Below are positions 16,458-25,919 of a DNA stretch of 64,000 bases, one piece after another. The stretch's first letter is position 1; each line of letters starts with the position of its first letter. The DNA is from an uncultured Myroides sp. (GTDB taxonomy: Bacteria > Bacteroidota > Bacteroidia > Flavobacteriales > Flavobacteriaceae). Made by a program: the position numbers and the translations under genes. Under the pieces are notes generated by a model. The model was not told the origin of the DNA. It was given only the letters and a program-made list of their open reading frames with translations, and searched no databases. The stretch spans positions 140,882-204,881 of the forward strand of contig CAJYTF010000015.1 of the NCBI GenBank assembly GCA_913777665.1. Direction: 5' to 3'.

Positions 16458-19232
16458 TTATTCATCATCAAAACCGTATCTGCTTTTCTTCTTTCCTGCA
16501 AATTTTTCTAATTTATAAGTCACAGAAAACATTACATATTGTTTTAAAATGGTGTTTTGAACATCTGAAATGTTAGTTGGTGAAACACTTCTTCTAACAC
16601 TTTGATTTTGATTTAAAATATCATAAATTTTAACTTTAGCCAAGAAACGTTCGTTAAAGAAATTGTATCCTAAACTAGCGTTCCAAAGCAAGAAATCTTT
16701 TCTAAAATCACTGGAAAGGCTCGAATTGTATTCGTACATAATATCACTGCCAAAAACAACATTTTTAGGCATGTACGATGTAATCATTAAACCCGCATTG
16801 TGTTTAAAAAAGTTCGATTTATCAATAATAAAATTATCAAAACTATTATTTACAATTTCATAACTGTAATTAGGCTTAATAATTAGTTTTTTATTAAAAT
16901 CGAAAGTAAGACTTAATTCTGGTTGAATAGATGAACGGTTGGTACTGTAAAGCACGCCGTTTTGCACACCTTTATCTAATCCGTTATTAAATTCGATACC
17001 TGCTGCAACCGTTAATTTATCTTTATCTGTTATTTGAAAACCCTTGTTGTAATTAATTCCAAGCCAATAATCATAAGTGTTTTCGATGTTTATGTAGGTA
17101 GAATAACCCACGTAGTTTTCATCGAAAACGGTAGATGATGTTATTCCGCGTGAATTAAAAGTTCCACCGGCAAAAACATAGTATCCTGATCGTGTTTGCC
17201 AATCGTAATTGTTAAAATTTAAATATAGATTATGACGCTGAGTTGTTTGTAAATCTTTGTTTCCTTTTGATATAAAAAGCGGGTTCGATAAATCTTCATA
17301 CTCTAACAACTGGTTCATCATTGGGCTTTCTTCACGGTAAGAATAATTTAAGCTGATGCTGGTTGATTTCCCAATGCGGTAATTTCCGTAAGTTCTAATA
17401 CTTGGCAATAAATCGGTACGTTGATTTAAAAAGTTTGTGCCGTTGTAATACGATGCTACATCGTAATTGTTTATGGCTGTTCCTGCACCTGCACTAAAAT
17501 AAAATTTTTCGCCTGTTAGCTGGTATCCGATGCTTGGATCCAATCTATATCCTTTTAAATTGTTGCTGAACGATAACAAATCGTTGTAATCAGAAAAATT
17601 ATCAGCATTTTCATTCCAATCAAAGGTACTTCTGCCCTGAAACTCATTTCTCCACGTATTCGTAGCACTCAACGTTAATGTTTGTTTACTGCCAATAGGT
17701 TCCCGATAAACCACATTTAACGCATAACGGTCTGTATGGTTTGACGATAGAATGTTTTGATTTCTGATATCGTCTGGTAACTGCGTTTGATAAAAATAGT
17801 TTGCAGAATTTCTTAGTTGCTCTGTTTGATTATTTGAGTTGTCGTTGGTAAACGTAAAACTTAAACTACGACCTTTACGTTTAAATCTGCGCGATAACAA
17901 TAATTGGTTTTGAAAATTGTAAGTATCGCCACTTGTAAAATTATCGTTGGTAGATTCGTTCAACAATTCTCCTGATTCATTGCGGGTTACACTAAATCCG
18001 TTAGTTCGTGATGAACTAATACCCCGTTCTAACTTGGGAATTATAGATAATGTTGTAAGTGAATCTATTGCTATTTCAACTTCATAATTAAAAGTGTGTT
18101 TTGTTGATTTAGAACGTAGTTCTGATTCCGATTCGGTAATGTATCTGTTTTCGGGTAAAAGATTTTCTATACGCGATTTGTTCTTATTTTTGTTTTCAAC
18201 TTCACGAAATAAATAATTACCATTCACATTGTTGTTTTTACCCCAGGTGTCGCTGTAATTTAAACCAAGCATATCGGTTTGACTAATACCTTGTTGTCCG
18301 CCAAAATCCAATCCGTTTACCGAAAAAGATCCGTCGCTGCTCCAAGATGAATAACTGTTTCTACCGCCCGACATGTTGTCCATAATTTCATCTGTAGAAA
18401 AGCCTTGAGAATTAATGTTGTTTGATGATCCTAAAACGCTAATTTTAAAATCGCCTTTAAAATAATTGAACAAAAGCGACGATTCGTATCGGTCATCTGT
18501 TCCATATCCGGCAATAATCCTTCCGAACAAGCCTTTGTTTTTATCGTCGTCAATGGTAAGATTGATAGTTTTTGTTTCGCCGTTAGATTGCGCGCCTGAG
18601 AGTTTTTCTTCTTTCGATTTAAAATTGGTAATCTGTACTTTGTTAATAATTTCGGCAGGAATATTTTCCATGATTACTTTGCCGTCTTCACTAAAGAAAG
18701 GCTTACCGTTCACTATAATATTGGTCACTTCTATACCATTATGCTTTACTTTACCAGCCTGATCTACTTCTACACCGGGCAATTGTTCCAAAAGTTCTTT
18801 TACGGTAGCATCTGGACGCACTTTAAATGCCGAAGCATTAAATTCTAACGTATCTTTTTTTACGCGTACCGGTGGACCATCGGTAGTAATTACCAATTCG
18901 TCTAATACATCGCTTCCAGGATTTAATGTAATGGTTCCTAAATCGATACTTTCTTTTAAGCTTTCAAAATCTTGCGAAAAATCCTCGAAACCAAGATAAG
19001 ATATGGTCATAAAAGTTGGTTCTTCGATTTTTTTAATAGGCATTGAAAATATTCCTTTTATATCGGTAATGGTATAATCTATTAAGGTAGAATCTTTTTT
19101 GGAAGATAAATAAATTGTGGCTGACTCTACAGGTTTTTTATTGTTATCTATAACTTTTCCTTTTAACTCAATTTTTTGCGCATAAAGAAATGTACCACAC
19201 AAAAGCATGCAAATAAGCAGTAGGTTTTTCAT
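16458..19232 (-). CDS. Outer-membrane beta-barrel protein with carboxypeptidase-like and plug domains
   Basis: 924 aa. Signal peptide (MKNLLLICMLLCGTFLYAQ). Residues about 20-105 form a carboxypeptidase-D-regulatory-like beta sandwich (IELKGKVIDNNKKPVESATIYL, then SYLGFEDF). A TonB plug-like part (about 115-215, VKELLEQLPGVEVDQAGKV, IIVNGKPFF) follows, then a long barrel of the OMP_b-brl_3 type. It probably moves or surface-displays a ligand together with TonB; the substrate is unknown. It is paralogous to the gene at 19346-22156 throughout and ends in a basic, polar tail. Separated from its paralog by a terminator, so probably its own transcript. Confidence 0.85.
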   Translation of the reverse strand: MKNLLLICMLLCGTFLYAQKIELKGKVIDNNKKPVESATIYLSSKKDSTLIDYTITDIKGIFSMPIKKIEEPTFMTISYLGFEDFSQDFESLKESIDLGTITLNPGSDVLDELVITTDGPPVRVKKDTLEFNASAFKVRPDATVKELLEQLPGVEVDQAGKVKHNGIEVTNIIVNGKPFFSEDGKVIMENIPAEIINKVQITNFKSKEEKLSGAQSNGETKTINLTIDDDKNKGLFGRIIAGYGTDDRYESSLLFNYFKGDFKISVLGSSNNINSQGFSTDEIMDNMSGGRNSYSSWSSDGSFSVNGLDFGGQQGISQTDMLGLNYSDTWGKNNNVNGNYLFREVENKNKNKSRIENLLPENRYITESESELRSKSTKHTFNYEVEIAIDSLTTLSIIPKLERGISSSRTNGFSVTRNESGELLNESTNDNFTSGDTYNFQNQLLLSRRFKRKGRSLSFTFTNDNSNNQTEQLRNSANYFYQTQLPDDIRNQNILSSNHTDRYALNVVYREPIGSKQTLTLSATNTWRNEFQGRSTFDWNENADNFSDYNDLLSFSNNLKGYRLDPSIGYQLTGEKFYFSAGAGTAINNYDVASYYNGTNFLNQRTDLLPSIRTYGNYRIGKSTSISLNYSYREESPMMNQLLEYEDLSNPLFISKGNKDLQTTQRHNLYLNFNNYDWQTRSGYYVFAGGTFNSRGITSSTVFDENYVGYSTYINIENTYDYWLGINYNKGFQITDKDKLTVAAGIEFNNGLDKGVQNGVLYSTNRSSIQPELSLTFDFNKKLIIKPNYSYEIVNNSFDNFIIDKSNFFKHNAGLMITSYMPKNVVFGSDIMYEYNSSLSSDFRKDFLLWNASLGYNFFNERFLAKVKIYDILNQNQSVRRSVSPTNISDVQNTILKQYVMFSVTYKLEKFAGKKKSRYGFDDE

Positions 19233-19288
19233 AAATGTTTTTTATTAGTTTTTAGTAAACGCAAAAATGTTAAAAAAAGTATACAAAA

Positions 19289-19319
19289 AAAAGCGTGGAA
19301 TAATTTTTCACACGCTTTT
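19289..19319 (-). terminator. Terminator downstream of the 946-aa-frame barrel gene
   Basis: AAAAGCGTG / CACGCTTTT stem flanked by A-rich and T-rich tracts, between the two tandem barrel genes, downstream of the one ending at 19346. Confidence 0.75.
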
Positions 19320-19345
19320 AACATTTTTTATTATTTAAAATAATA

Positions 19346-22156
19346 CTATAAATCTCTCATTCTGCCCGGCATCATCATTCGGCTGCCACCACGGTTTCTG
19401 TTGTTTGACGAATTGCCAAATTGATTGAATTTCCATGTTACAGAAAACATCACGTAGCGTTCTAAAACAGTATTTTCTTGGTCGATAATCGCTGTTGGGC
19501 TGATTGTTCTTGAAGTTCCTATGTTTTGATTCAGCAAATCGTACACTTTTACTTTTGCAGTCAACGCTTTGTTTAGGAATGTGTACGAAATGGCGGTATT
19601 CCACAAAAAGAAATCTCTTTGAAAACCCGGAGCAATATTAGAATTGTATGTGTAGCCAAAATCGTTACCCCAAGTGAAATTTTCTGGCCAGTACGTGGTT
19701 GTTTGCAACATTAGATTATGGCGTACAAAACTTGTTTCTGCCAATTGATAATTGCTGTATTTGGTATTGTTAAACGACACGTTGTACGATGGCGCTATGG
19801 TAAAAAGTTCGCCATAATCCCAAGACCCATAAATGTTTGGAGAAAAACTTATCTCGTCGGCATCATACAAAACGCCATTTGCAAAACCTTTTTGTCTGTT
19901 AAAGTTGATGCTACTTCCTGCTCCGTATCGAATAGTATGTGCGTCAAATTTATACGATTTACTCCAATGAAAAAACAATCCGGTGTTAAATGCCCCAGAA
20001 ACATTTTCATAAGTTGTGGTTCGCTTGCGGTTTTCATCGAATAGGGTAGAAGAAACAATTTGCGAATCATAAAAACTTGCATTAGCAAAAATACTCCAGC
20101 CAGAACGCAGTTGAAAGTTGTAATTTCTAAAGCCTAAACGTAACGAGTGGTATCTTGCCTGATCTAAATCGCGATTACCAATGTATGTTTGTAATGGATC
20201 GTTTAAACGCTCATAAGGCAGAATTTGCGTAGCATTCGGGTTGTTTACGTTGTAATTGTAGCCAATGTTGAAATTTTTGTTTTTATCTAGCTTGTATCTG
20301 AAATTACTGCGTATGTAAGGCGAAATAAATTTTCTGTCAACCGAATAATCGTTACTCATGTAAAAAGCCGAAGCATTAAAATTAGCAATATTCACGCCCG
20401 AATTTACAAACCATTCTACTTTTTCGGTGTTATAATTTAAACCAACATAAGGTGTATTGGTAATGATGTTGGTATGAGTTTGGTTTGATAAACGATCATT
20501 AAAATCAATAAAACTATTGGTTTCATCGTTAAAATTAAAAGTGTTCAGATTATCGGTTTGGTTGTTGTAATCAAACGTGTAACCCAAATCAATAAACGCT
20601 TTTTCGTTGATAGGTTGCGAATATTCTGCAGTTATTGTATAAATATCATCGGTGCTGTTTGATCTTTCTTCCTGATTACGAATGTCGTTTGGCTGATCGC
20701 CCTGATAAAACAAAGTAGCCGAATTGGTGTTCCCTAAACCTGTTGTTTTTGAATTATCGTTGCTGAATTCTAAACTGAAATTTTTGCCTTTATCGTTTAG
20801 TTTTTTATTGAATTCAATTGAATTTTTAAACGTGAAACTGTCTGATGTAGAGAACGATCTTTCATTACTTTCGTTAAATAAATTACCATCTGCATCCATT
20901 GATTTTGCTGTGGATGTATTTCTGAATTCGTTGTTGTTTGCTGATAATTTCGGATTTACAAACAATTGGGTTGTTGGGTTTATTTTATATTCCAAACGAA
21001 CATCGGCATTGTGGTTGGTGTTGTTATTTAAACGCTGCGATTCCGATTCGGTAATAAAATCGCCGTCAGGTAACAGGTTAATCACACGCGAACGGTTGTT
21101 GTTTTTGTTCTGCGTATCTTTAAAATAATAACTTGCGTTGGTTTCAAATCCTTTAAAAAACTGATCAGAATAGTTTAAACCAGCCATGTGTGTGCGTGTA
21201 ATTCCCGAGCCGCTACCAAAACCGCCTGGCCCACCAGAACGTCCGCCAAAGGTTAAGAACTGACTGCGACCACCACCCATATTATCAAAAATTTCATCCA
21301 TTGAAAAACCTTCGGAATTGATGTTATTAGACGATGCTAATACCGAAATTTTACGATTTCCTTTAAAATAATTGATTAATCCGCTGCTTTCGTAACGGTT
21401 TGATCCATCTATAATGCTGCCAATTCCTGCACTTAATTTCGCCATTAAACCTTTGTTGTTGGCTTCGTCTATGGTTAGGTTTATGCTGGCATTATCACTT
21501 TTTGCGTTTCTGCCCGAAAATTCTTCGCGTTTGGTTTTATGGTCGGTAACCTGAATTTTTTTAATTAAATTGGCAGGTAAATTCTGCATTGCAATGGTTC
21601 CGTCGGTATTAAAAAACGGTTTACCGTTTACCAAGATCTGTGTAACTTCTTTACCATTTACGGTTATTTTTTTATCGGCATCAATTTCCACACCCGGCAG
21701 TTCTTTCAACAAAGCCTCTACATTGGCATCGGGACGAACTTTAAACGACGAAGCATTAAATTCCAACGTGTCGTTTTTTACACGGATCGGCGCATCGGTA
21801 ACAATGACAATTTCTGAAAGTACATCCGAATCGGGCGCCATTACAACTTCGCCTAAATCTTTTGACTGATTGATTTTATCAAATTTTTCGATTTTATCTT
21901 TGTATCCAATGTACGAAAACGTAAGATAAGAAGGTTCTTCAACAGCCTTAATATCAATAGAAAACAAACCGGAAACATCGGTTGTAGCATATTGAATTAG
22001 CGTAGAATCTTTTGCTTTAGATAGATAAACAGTCATATCGGCAAGCGGAGCTTTAGCATCATCGACTACTTTTCCTTTCAGTTGAATATTTTGTGCAAAA
22101 CCATCAACAGAAATAAGAAGGATTAAAAACGGAAGTATGGACAGTATCTTTTTCAT
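19346..22156 (-). CDS. Outer-membrane beta-barrel protein, tandem paralog
   Basis: 936 aa from the ATG at 22156. The frame is open up to 22186 (TTG), but the extra ten residues overlap a terminator hairpin; MKKILSILPFLILLISVDGF is a proper signal peptide start. Same architecture as the preceding barrel: carboxypeptidase-regulatory-like domain (IQLKGKVVDDAKAPLADMTVYL), plug-like segment (VEALLKELPGVEID, ILVNGKPFF) and a large OMP_b-brl_3 barrel ending YVMFSVTWKFNQFG. The tail is Asn/Arg/Gly/Met-rich. The ligand is unknown. The pair most likely arose by tandem duplication followed by strong divergence. Confidence 0.85.
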   Translation of the reverse strand: MKKILSILPFLILLISVDGFAQNIQLKGKVVDDAKAPLADMTVYLSKAKDSTLIQYATTDVSGLFSIDIKAVEEPSYLTFSYIGYKDKIEKFDKINQSKDLGEVVMAPDSDVLSEIVIVTDAPIRVKNDTLEFNASSFKVRPDANVEALLKELPGVEIDADKKITVNGKEVTQILVNGKPFFNTDGTIAMQNLPANLIKKIQVTDHKTKREEFSGRNAKSDNASINLTIDEANNKGLMAKLSAGIGSIIDGSNRYESSGLINYFKGNRKISVLASSNNINSEGFSMDEIFDNMGGGRSQFLTFGGRSGGPGGFGSGSGITRTHMAGLNYSDQFFKGFETNASYYFKDTQNKNNNRSRVINLLPDGDFITESESQRLNNNTNHNADVRLEYKINPTTQLFVNPKLSANNNEFRNTSTAKSMDADGNLFNESNERSFSTSDSFTFKNSIEFNKKLNDKGKNFSLEFSNDNSKTTGLGNTNSATLFYQGDQPNDIRNQEERSNSTDDIYTITAEYSQPINEKAFIDLGYTFDYNNQTDNLNTFNFNDETNSFIDFNDRLSNQTHTNIITNTPYVGLNYNTEKVEWFVNSGVNIANFNASAFYMSNDYSVDRKFISPYIRSNFRYKLDKNKNFNIGYNYNVNNPNATQILPYERLNDPLQTYIGNRDLDQARYHSLRLGFRNYNFQLRSGWSIFANASFYDSQIVSSTLFDENRKRTTTYENVSGAFNTGLFFHWSKSYKFDAHTIRYGAGSSINFNRQKGFANGVLYDADEISFSPNIYGSWDYGELFTIAPSYNVSFNNTKYSNYQLAETSFVRHNLMLQTTTYWPENFTWGNDFGYTYNSNIAPGFQRDFFLWNTAISYTFLNKALTAKVKVYDLLNQNIGTSRTISPTAIIDQENTVLERYVMFSVTWKFNQFGNSSNNRNRGGSRMMMPGRMRDL

Positions 22157-22171
22157 AAAAGCAAAAATAAG

Positions 22172-22209
22172 AAAGCGATTCTTCAAAAAAAATTGAAAAA
22201 TCGCTTTTT
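22172..22209 (-). terminator. Terminator downstream of the PepSY gene
   Basis: AAAGCGATTCTTCAA pairs with TTGAAAAATCGCTTT (one mismatch) around an A-rich loop. On the minus strand it is followed by a T-rich tract. Its position argues for the barrel gene start at 22156 rather than 22186. Confidence 0.75.
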
Positions 22210-22238
22210 AAAAGGTATTAACCTATTTTGTTTTAAGC

Positions 22239-23444
22239 TTAAGCTTTTGTTTTCTTCTTTTTATTGCGTCCATACCAAATCATAAAACCGGTAACCGGTA
22301 AGCTGGCACACAGCAAACTTACAATAAAAGCAATGATTTTGGTAGGCAAACCAAAGATCGATCCTACGTGAATATCGTAATTGGCATTGATCATTTTCTC
22401 ACCAAAATCTTTGTCTTCCGGGTTTCTTGTGTGTAGCAATTCGCCCGAGTTTTCATCGAAAATTAAATTACTGTTTTTGTGGTACGAATACGAAAGATGT
22501 CTAACATAAACCTCAAAATTCGGATGTTCGTGATCGTCTATATGTTCGTGCCCCAAATCTAAGGCAAACATGTAAGCATCGGGATACAATTCTTCTACTG
22601 TTTTAGCAATTTTATCTAACGTAGTTTCGGTTCTTAATTCTTCTGGAGCAGTGGTTTTTATGTGTGAAAAATCAGGATATTGGGTGTTTCCGCCCGAAAA
22701 AACTACATAAATCATTGCTTGAATAAAAAAGAAGGCATAAAACAAACCGGTAATTGAAAAAATTAAGGCAAAAAACGATGTGTAAAAGCCAATAATGTTG
22801 TGTAAATCGTAGTTTTTACGTTTCCAGTTTTTAATATTTTTCCACTTAAACCAAAAACGTTGTTTGCGGGCTGCCTTGTTTTTTGGCCACCATAAAATAA
22901 TGCCCGAAATAAGCATGAACACAAAAATTAAAACCGGAATTCCCGTAACCCATTTTCCCCAATCAGAATTTAAAAGAAAACTCCAATGCAGCATTTTTAC
23001 AATATTAAAAAAGCCGTTTTTCTCGTCGTAAACTTGTAAAACTTTACCGCTGTACGGGTTTACATACGCTAATTTGTAAACAGGATATTCATCGAAATAA
23101 TTCCAGGCATGTTCGTTGCGTTCGTAATAATAAAACTGATACGATAACGCATGATCTATAGGAATATTTACCCAGTGAATCGGGTATTTTTCAGAAACCT
23201 GCTGTTCCACTAAACGCTCTAACGTTTTAATAGTAAGCTTTTCTTTGTTTTGATAATTTGGTTCGTTGTGGTAAATGTATTCTTTACGCTGAATGCCTTC
23301 TATTTCGTCTTTAAAAACGTACAATGCACCAGTTATAGAAATGAAAAACACAATAGAACCAATAAGCAAGCCGAACCAAAGGTGCAGCTTGCCTATTAAT
23401 TTTTTGAATTTGCTTTTTTGCTTTTTATCTTTCTTATTTGTCAT
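22239..23444 (-). CDS. PepSY-associated TM helix protein (siderophore/iron utilisation)
   Basis: 401 aa with about four membrane helices: one near residues 20-50 (LHLWFGLLIGSIVFFISITGALYVFKD), two mid-protein (WVTGIPVLIFVFMLISGIILWW and NIIGFYTSFFALIFSITGLFYAFFFIQ) and one at the C-terminus (IIAFIVSLLCASLPVTGFMIWYG). The GLLIGSIVFF...TGALYVFKDEI and ISGIILWWPK blocks are typical of the PepSY_TM family (FpvG/PiuB-like), thought to reduce ferric siderophores or assist their release in the periplasm. Its ATG overlaps the stop of the upstream TonB receptor (TAATG), so the two are translationally coupled. The Lys-rich ends are cytoplasmic. Confidence 0.9.
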   Translation of the reverse strand: MTNKKDKKQKSKFKKLIGKLHLWFGLLIGSIVFFISITGALYVFKDEIEGIQRKEYIYHNEPNYQNKEKLTIKTLERLVEQQVSEKYPIHWVNIPIDHALSYQFYYYERNEHAWNYFDEYPVYKLAYVNPYSGKVLQVYDEKNGFFNIVKMLHWSFLLNSDWGKWVTGIPVLIFVFMLISGIILWWPKNKAARKQRFWFKWKNIKNWKRKNYDLHNIIGFYTSFFALIFSITGLFYAFFFIQAMIYVVFSGGNTQYPDFSHIKTTAPEELRTETTLDKIAKTVEELYPDAYMFALDLGHEHIDDHEHPNFEVYVRHLSYSYHKNSNLIFDENSGELLHTRNPEDKDFGEKMINANYDIHVGSIFGLPTKIIAFIVSLLCASLPVTGFMIWYGRNKKKKTKA

Positions 23445-25612
23445 TAGAATTTATAGTTTAAACCTAACGAAATAGATCTTGCAAATTGCGGGTTGATGGT
23501 TGACCAACCTATAAAATATTTTTCATTGGTAAGATTATCAACTTTTAAAACAGCACTATACTTTTCGGCGTTGTAAGATAATGCTGCGTTAAAAACGGTG
23601 TAGCCCGGCAAAGCAAATGTGCCAATAGTTGATCTGTTAAGAGTAAGTAATTCACTCGCAGAATTGGCACCAAAACCTAATCCGAAATTTTTTAAAGCTC
23701 CTTGTTGAACCGTGTAATTTGCCCAAAAGTTAAATAAATTTTCAGGACCAGCTTCCTCTGTTCTTAAACCTAAATAACCAGAATCTGCCGCATCGTTAAT
23801 AACTTTGTTGTTATTGTGGCTATAACCTGCAATAATGTTTAAACCGTTAATAGGGCTTCCTAAAACACTAATTTCAAAACCTTTGCTTTCTACTTCGCCA
23901 GCTTGTGTGGCATCAACACCGTTACCCATTACCTTGTTTTTAACTTTAATGTCGTAGTAACTTGCCGTAACCGATAAACGGTCTTTAATTAAACTTGCTT
24001 TTGTACCAACTTCCCATTGGTTTGCTTGTTCAGGTTCAAAATAACGTAATTCTCTACCAACAATATTTCCGTCTTCGTCTGTAATGTCAATGGCAGCAGC
24101 ATCTAAATATTGAAATCCGTTCATGTAATTACCAAAAACCGATAACTTATTTAGAATTGGCTGATAAACCACCCCGAATTTAGGAGAGAATGTTGTTCTT
24201 TCTTTTAATTTATCAGTTGAATATGCTGTTGGCTGTCCGGTAAAATGGTCGGCACGTAAACTAATCATTGCCGATAAATTCGGTAAAAATTCAATTACGT
24301 TTGATGCATACGCACTGTAAATTTTTGTTTCTGCCGATTGCAATTCTGCCGATGTTCCTAATAAAGCGGCGTCAACATGTGGTGTAGTTAACATTGTTTG
24401 CTGCATTTCATTATTTGCATCTGGCATTGTGTCTGTTTGATTCACTAAAGAAACTGTTCCATAACTTGCCCAACCTGTACCGCCAACAGTAAATTTTCTT
24501 TGGAAATAATCTAAACCGGCAACCAATTTATTTTTAACCGAACCAATATTGTATGTTCCTACAAAATTTTGTTGAATACCCGTTGCGTTTGTTTCTGCTT
24601 CGCCTTTCGTTATAAAACGTGTAAACTCATCTCCGTTGGCAGAATCCCATAAATAATGATAGTAACCGCTTGTTTTGGCGTTGGTTTTAGAGAGAATGGT
24701 GGTCGATGTCCAATTTTCAGATAACTGATAAACTGCGTACGCTTGTAGGTTAAATGTTGGGTTTTTTATGGTTAAATCGTTGCTGGTGTATGATTTTTTA
24801 TAGTTCTTTTCGAATAAATCCATCGATTGAAACGATAACGGACTGTATCGGCTTAAAAAGATCATAGGTGCATTGGCAGCTTCAGAACTTTTAAATTCTG
24901 TATTGACAAAGAAAGTTAAACGATCGTTCGCAACAAATTTTAACGATGGCGCAAAAAATAACGATTTACTAAAACCTGCGTCCTGAAATGAATTGCGGTA
25001 TTGGTATGCCGTATTTAACCGAAAAGATGTTTGTTTGTTAAGCGGCGTATTAATATCGGCAGTAACACGGTTTAATCCGTACGATCCGTTGGTATAACCC
25101 ATTTCGCCCCCAAAAGTTTCGTAAGGCTTTTTAGTAGTGATATTAATTAATCCACCGTACGATACTAAATTTCCACCATACATAGTTCCCGATGGTCCTT
25201 TAATAACTTCAATGCTTTCTATATTTGCAGGATCTAAACTTCCATTACTAAAACTTGGCATGCCGTTTAATAAGCGTGGTTGGGTTGAAAAACCGCGCAT
25301 GCTATAAAATTCCGCACCATCACTTCCGCGACCTGTAGATTCCCATAAACGCGAAACACCTGTAGCATTTTTCATAGCATCGCTAAAAGTGGTTACTACT
25401 TGTTCTTTTAAAATATTTTTGTTGATTACGTTATAAACTTGCGGATTTTCAATGTCTTTTAAAGGCATTTTGTTCGATGAATTTACACTTTTTTGAATAT
25501 AAGCTTCAATGATTAATTCATCTAAATTGTCTGATTTTATAGAATCGGTTTCTTGAGCACTTGCTTCAAAGGCAACAGTAACCGCAGGAAGAATTAGTAG
25601 TAATTTTTTCAT
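23444..25612 (-). CDS. TonB-dependent siderophore receptor
   Basis: 722 aa. Signal peptide (MKKLLLILPAVTVAFEASAQ), a plug domain about residues 55-165 (TFSDAMKNATGVSRLWESTG, MRGFSTQPRLLNGMPSF, IESIEVIKGPSGTMYG) and a 22-strand-type barrel ending in the C-terminal aromatic residue of SISLGLNYKF. It has no carboxypeptidase-like extension, so it is the classical siderophore-receptor form. VDNLTNEKYF near the end is the usual family signature. First gene of a two-gene iron unit with the PepSY protein; an operator-like palindrome overlaps its promoter. Confidence 0.93.
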   Translation of the reverse strand: MKKLLLILPAVTVAFEASAQETDSIKSDNLDELIIEAYIQKSVNSSNKMPLKDIENPQVYNVINKNILKEQVVTTFSDAMKNATGVSRLWESTGRGSDGAEFYSMRGFSTQPRLLNGMPSFSNGSLDPANIESIEVIKGPSGTMYGGNLVSYGGLINITTKKPYETFGGEMGYTNGSYGLNRVTADINTPLNKQTSFRLNTAYQYRNSFQDAGFSKSLFFAPSLKFVANDRLTFFVNTEFKSSEAANAPMIFLSRYSPLSFQSMDLFEKNYKKSYTSNDLTIKNPTFNLQAYAVYQLSENWTSTTILSKTNAKTSGYYHYLWDSANGDEFTRFITKGEAETNATGIQQNFVGTYNIGSVKNKLVAGLDYFQRKFTVGGTGWASYGTVSLVNQTDTMPDANNEMQQTMLTTPHVDAALLGTSAELQSAETKIYSAYASNVIEFLPNLSAMISLRADHFTGQPTAYSTDKLKERTTFSPKFGVVYQPILNKLSVFGNYMNGFQYLDAAAIDITDEDGNIVGRELRYFEPEQANQWEVGTKASLIKDRLSVTASYYDIKVKNKVMGNGVDATQAGEVESKGFEISVLGSPINGLNIIAGYSHNNNKVINDAADSGYLGLRTEEAGPENLFNFWANYTVQQGALKNFGLGFGANSASELLTLNRSTIGTFALPGYTVFNAALSYNAEKYSAVLKVDNLTNEKYFIGWSTINPQFARSISLGLNYKF

Positions 25613-25629
25613 CTTTTAAAAATTTGATG

Positions 25630-25669
25630 CAAAAGTACTTTTATTCTTATTTAAAACAAATAAAAATAA
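25630..25669 (-). promoter_or_regulatory. Promoter with overlapping Fur-type inverted repeat upstream of the siderophore receptor
   Basis: On the minus strand TACTTTTG (25637-25630) fits the TAnnTTTG -7 box and TTTG (25660-25657) could be the -33 element. Overlapping the -33 element is an inverted repeat: TTATTCTTATTT (25641-25652), 5-nt spacer, AAATAAAAATAA (25658-25669), 11 of 12 positions complementary. Position and AT-rich form suggest an iron-responsive (Fur-like) operator; the identity of the regulator is inferred. Confidence 0.5.
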
Positions 25670-25885
25670 GGTTTTTTTGAAGCAAATTAAAAATGATTAA
25701 ATACCGATTTATTTAATTGAAAAATGTAGTTGGATTTTAAATAGAATCATTCAGTATTCTGATGAGGTTTTTTGAATAATTTTGACTTTTCGTCAAGCTG
25801 AACTTCATTAACTTCGTTCAGTTCGCAAGCTCGGGTCAGTTTCGCATAATTTTTCTATTATAATTCGTGTAATTAAGTTTAAATA
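25670..25885. other. AT-rich intergenic region with a decayed palindromic repeat
   Basis: No open frame of note. It contains a segment around 25797-25845 (CGTCAAGCTGAACTTCATT, then CGTTCAGTTCGCAAGCTCG) resembling short dispersed intergenic repeats common in Flavobacteriaceae. The rest is featureless AT-rich spacer. Confidence 0.4.
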
Positions 25886-25886
25886 A

Positions 25887-25917
25887 AAAAAGGAAAGACG
25901 TAAATCTTTCCTTTTGT
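25887..25917 (-). terminator. Terminator of der
   Basis: AAAAGGAAAGA / TCTTTCCTTTT stem with a CGTAAA loop; on the minus strand it is followed by a T tract, just after the der stop at 25920. Confidence 0.85.
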
Positions 25918-25919
25918 AA

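Noticed and set aside
19335..19604. Second minus-strand frame over the end of the barrel gene
   Set aside because: It overlaps the well-supported barrel C-terminus in another frame and has no recognisable features.
22157..22186. Longer start for the 946-codon barrel frame
   Set aside because: It begins with TTG inside a terminator hairpin; the ATG at 22156 gives a clean signal peptide.
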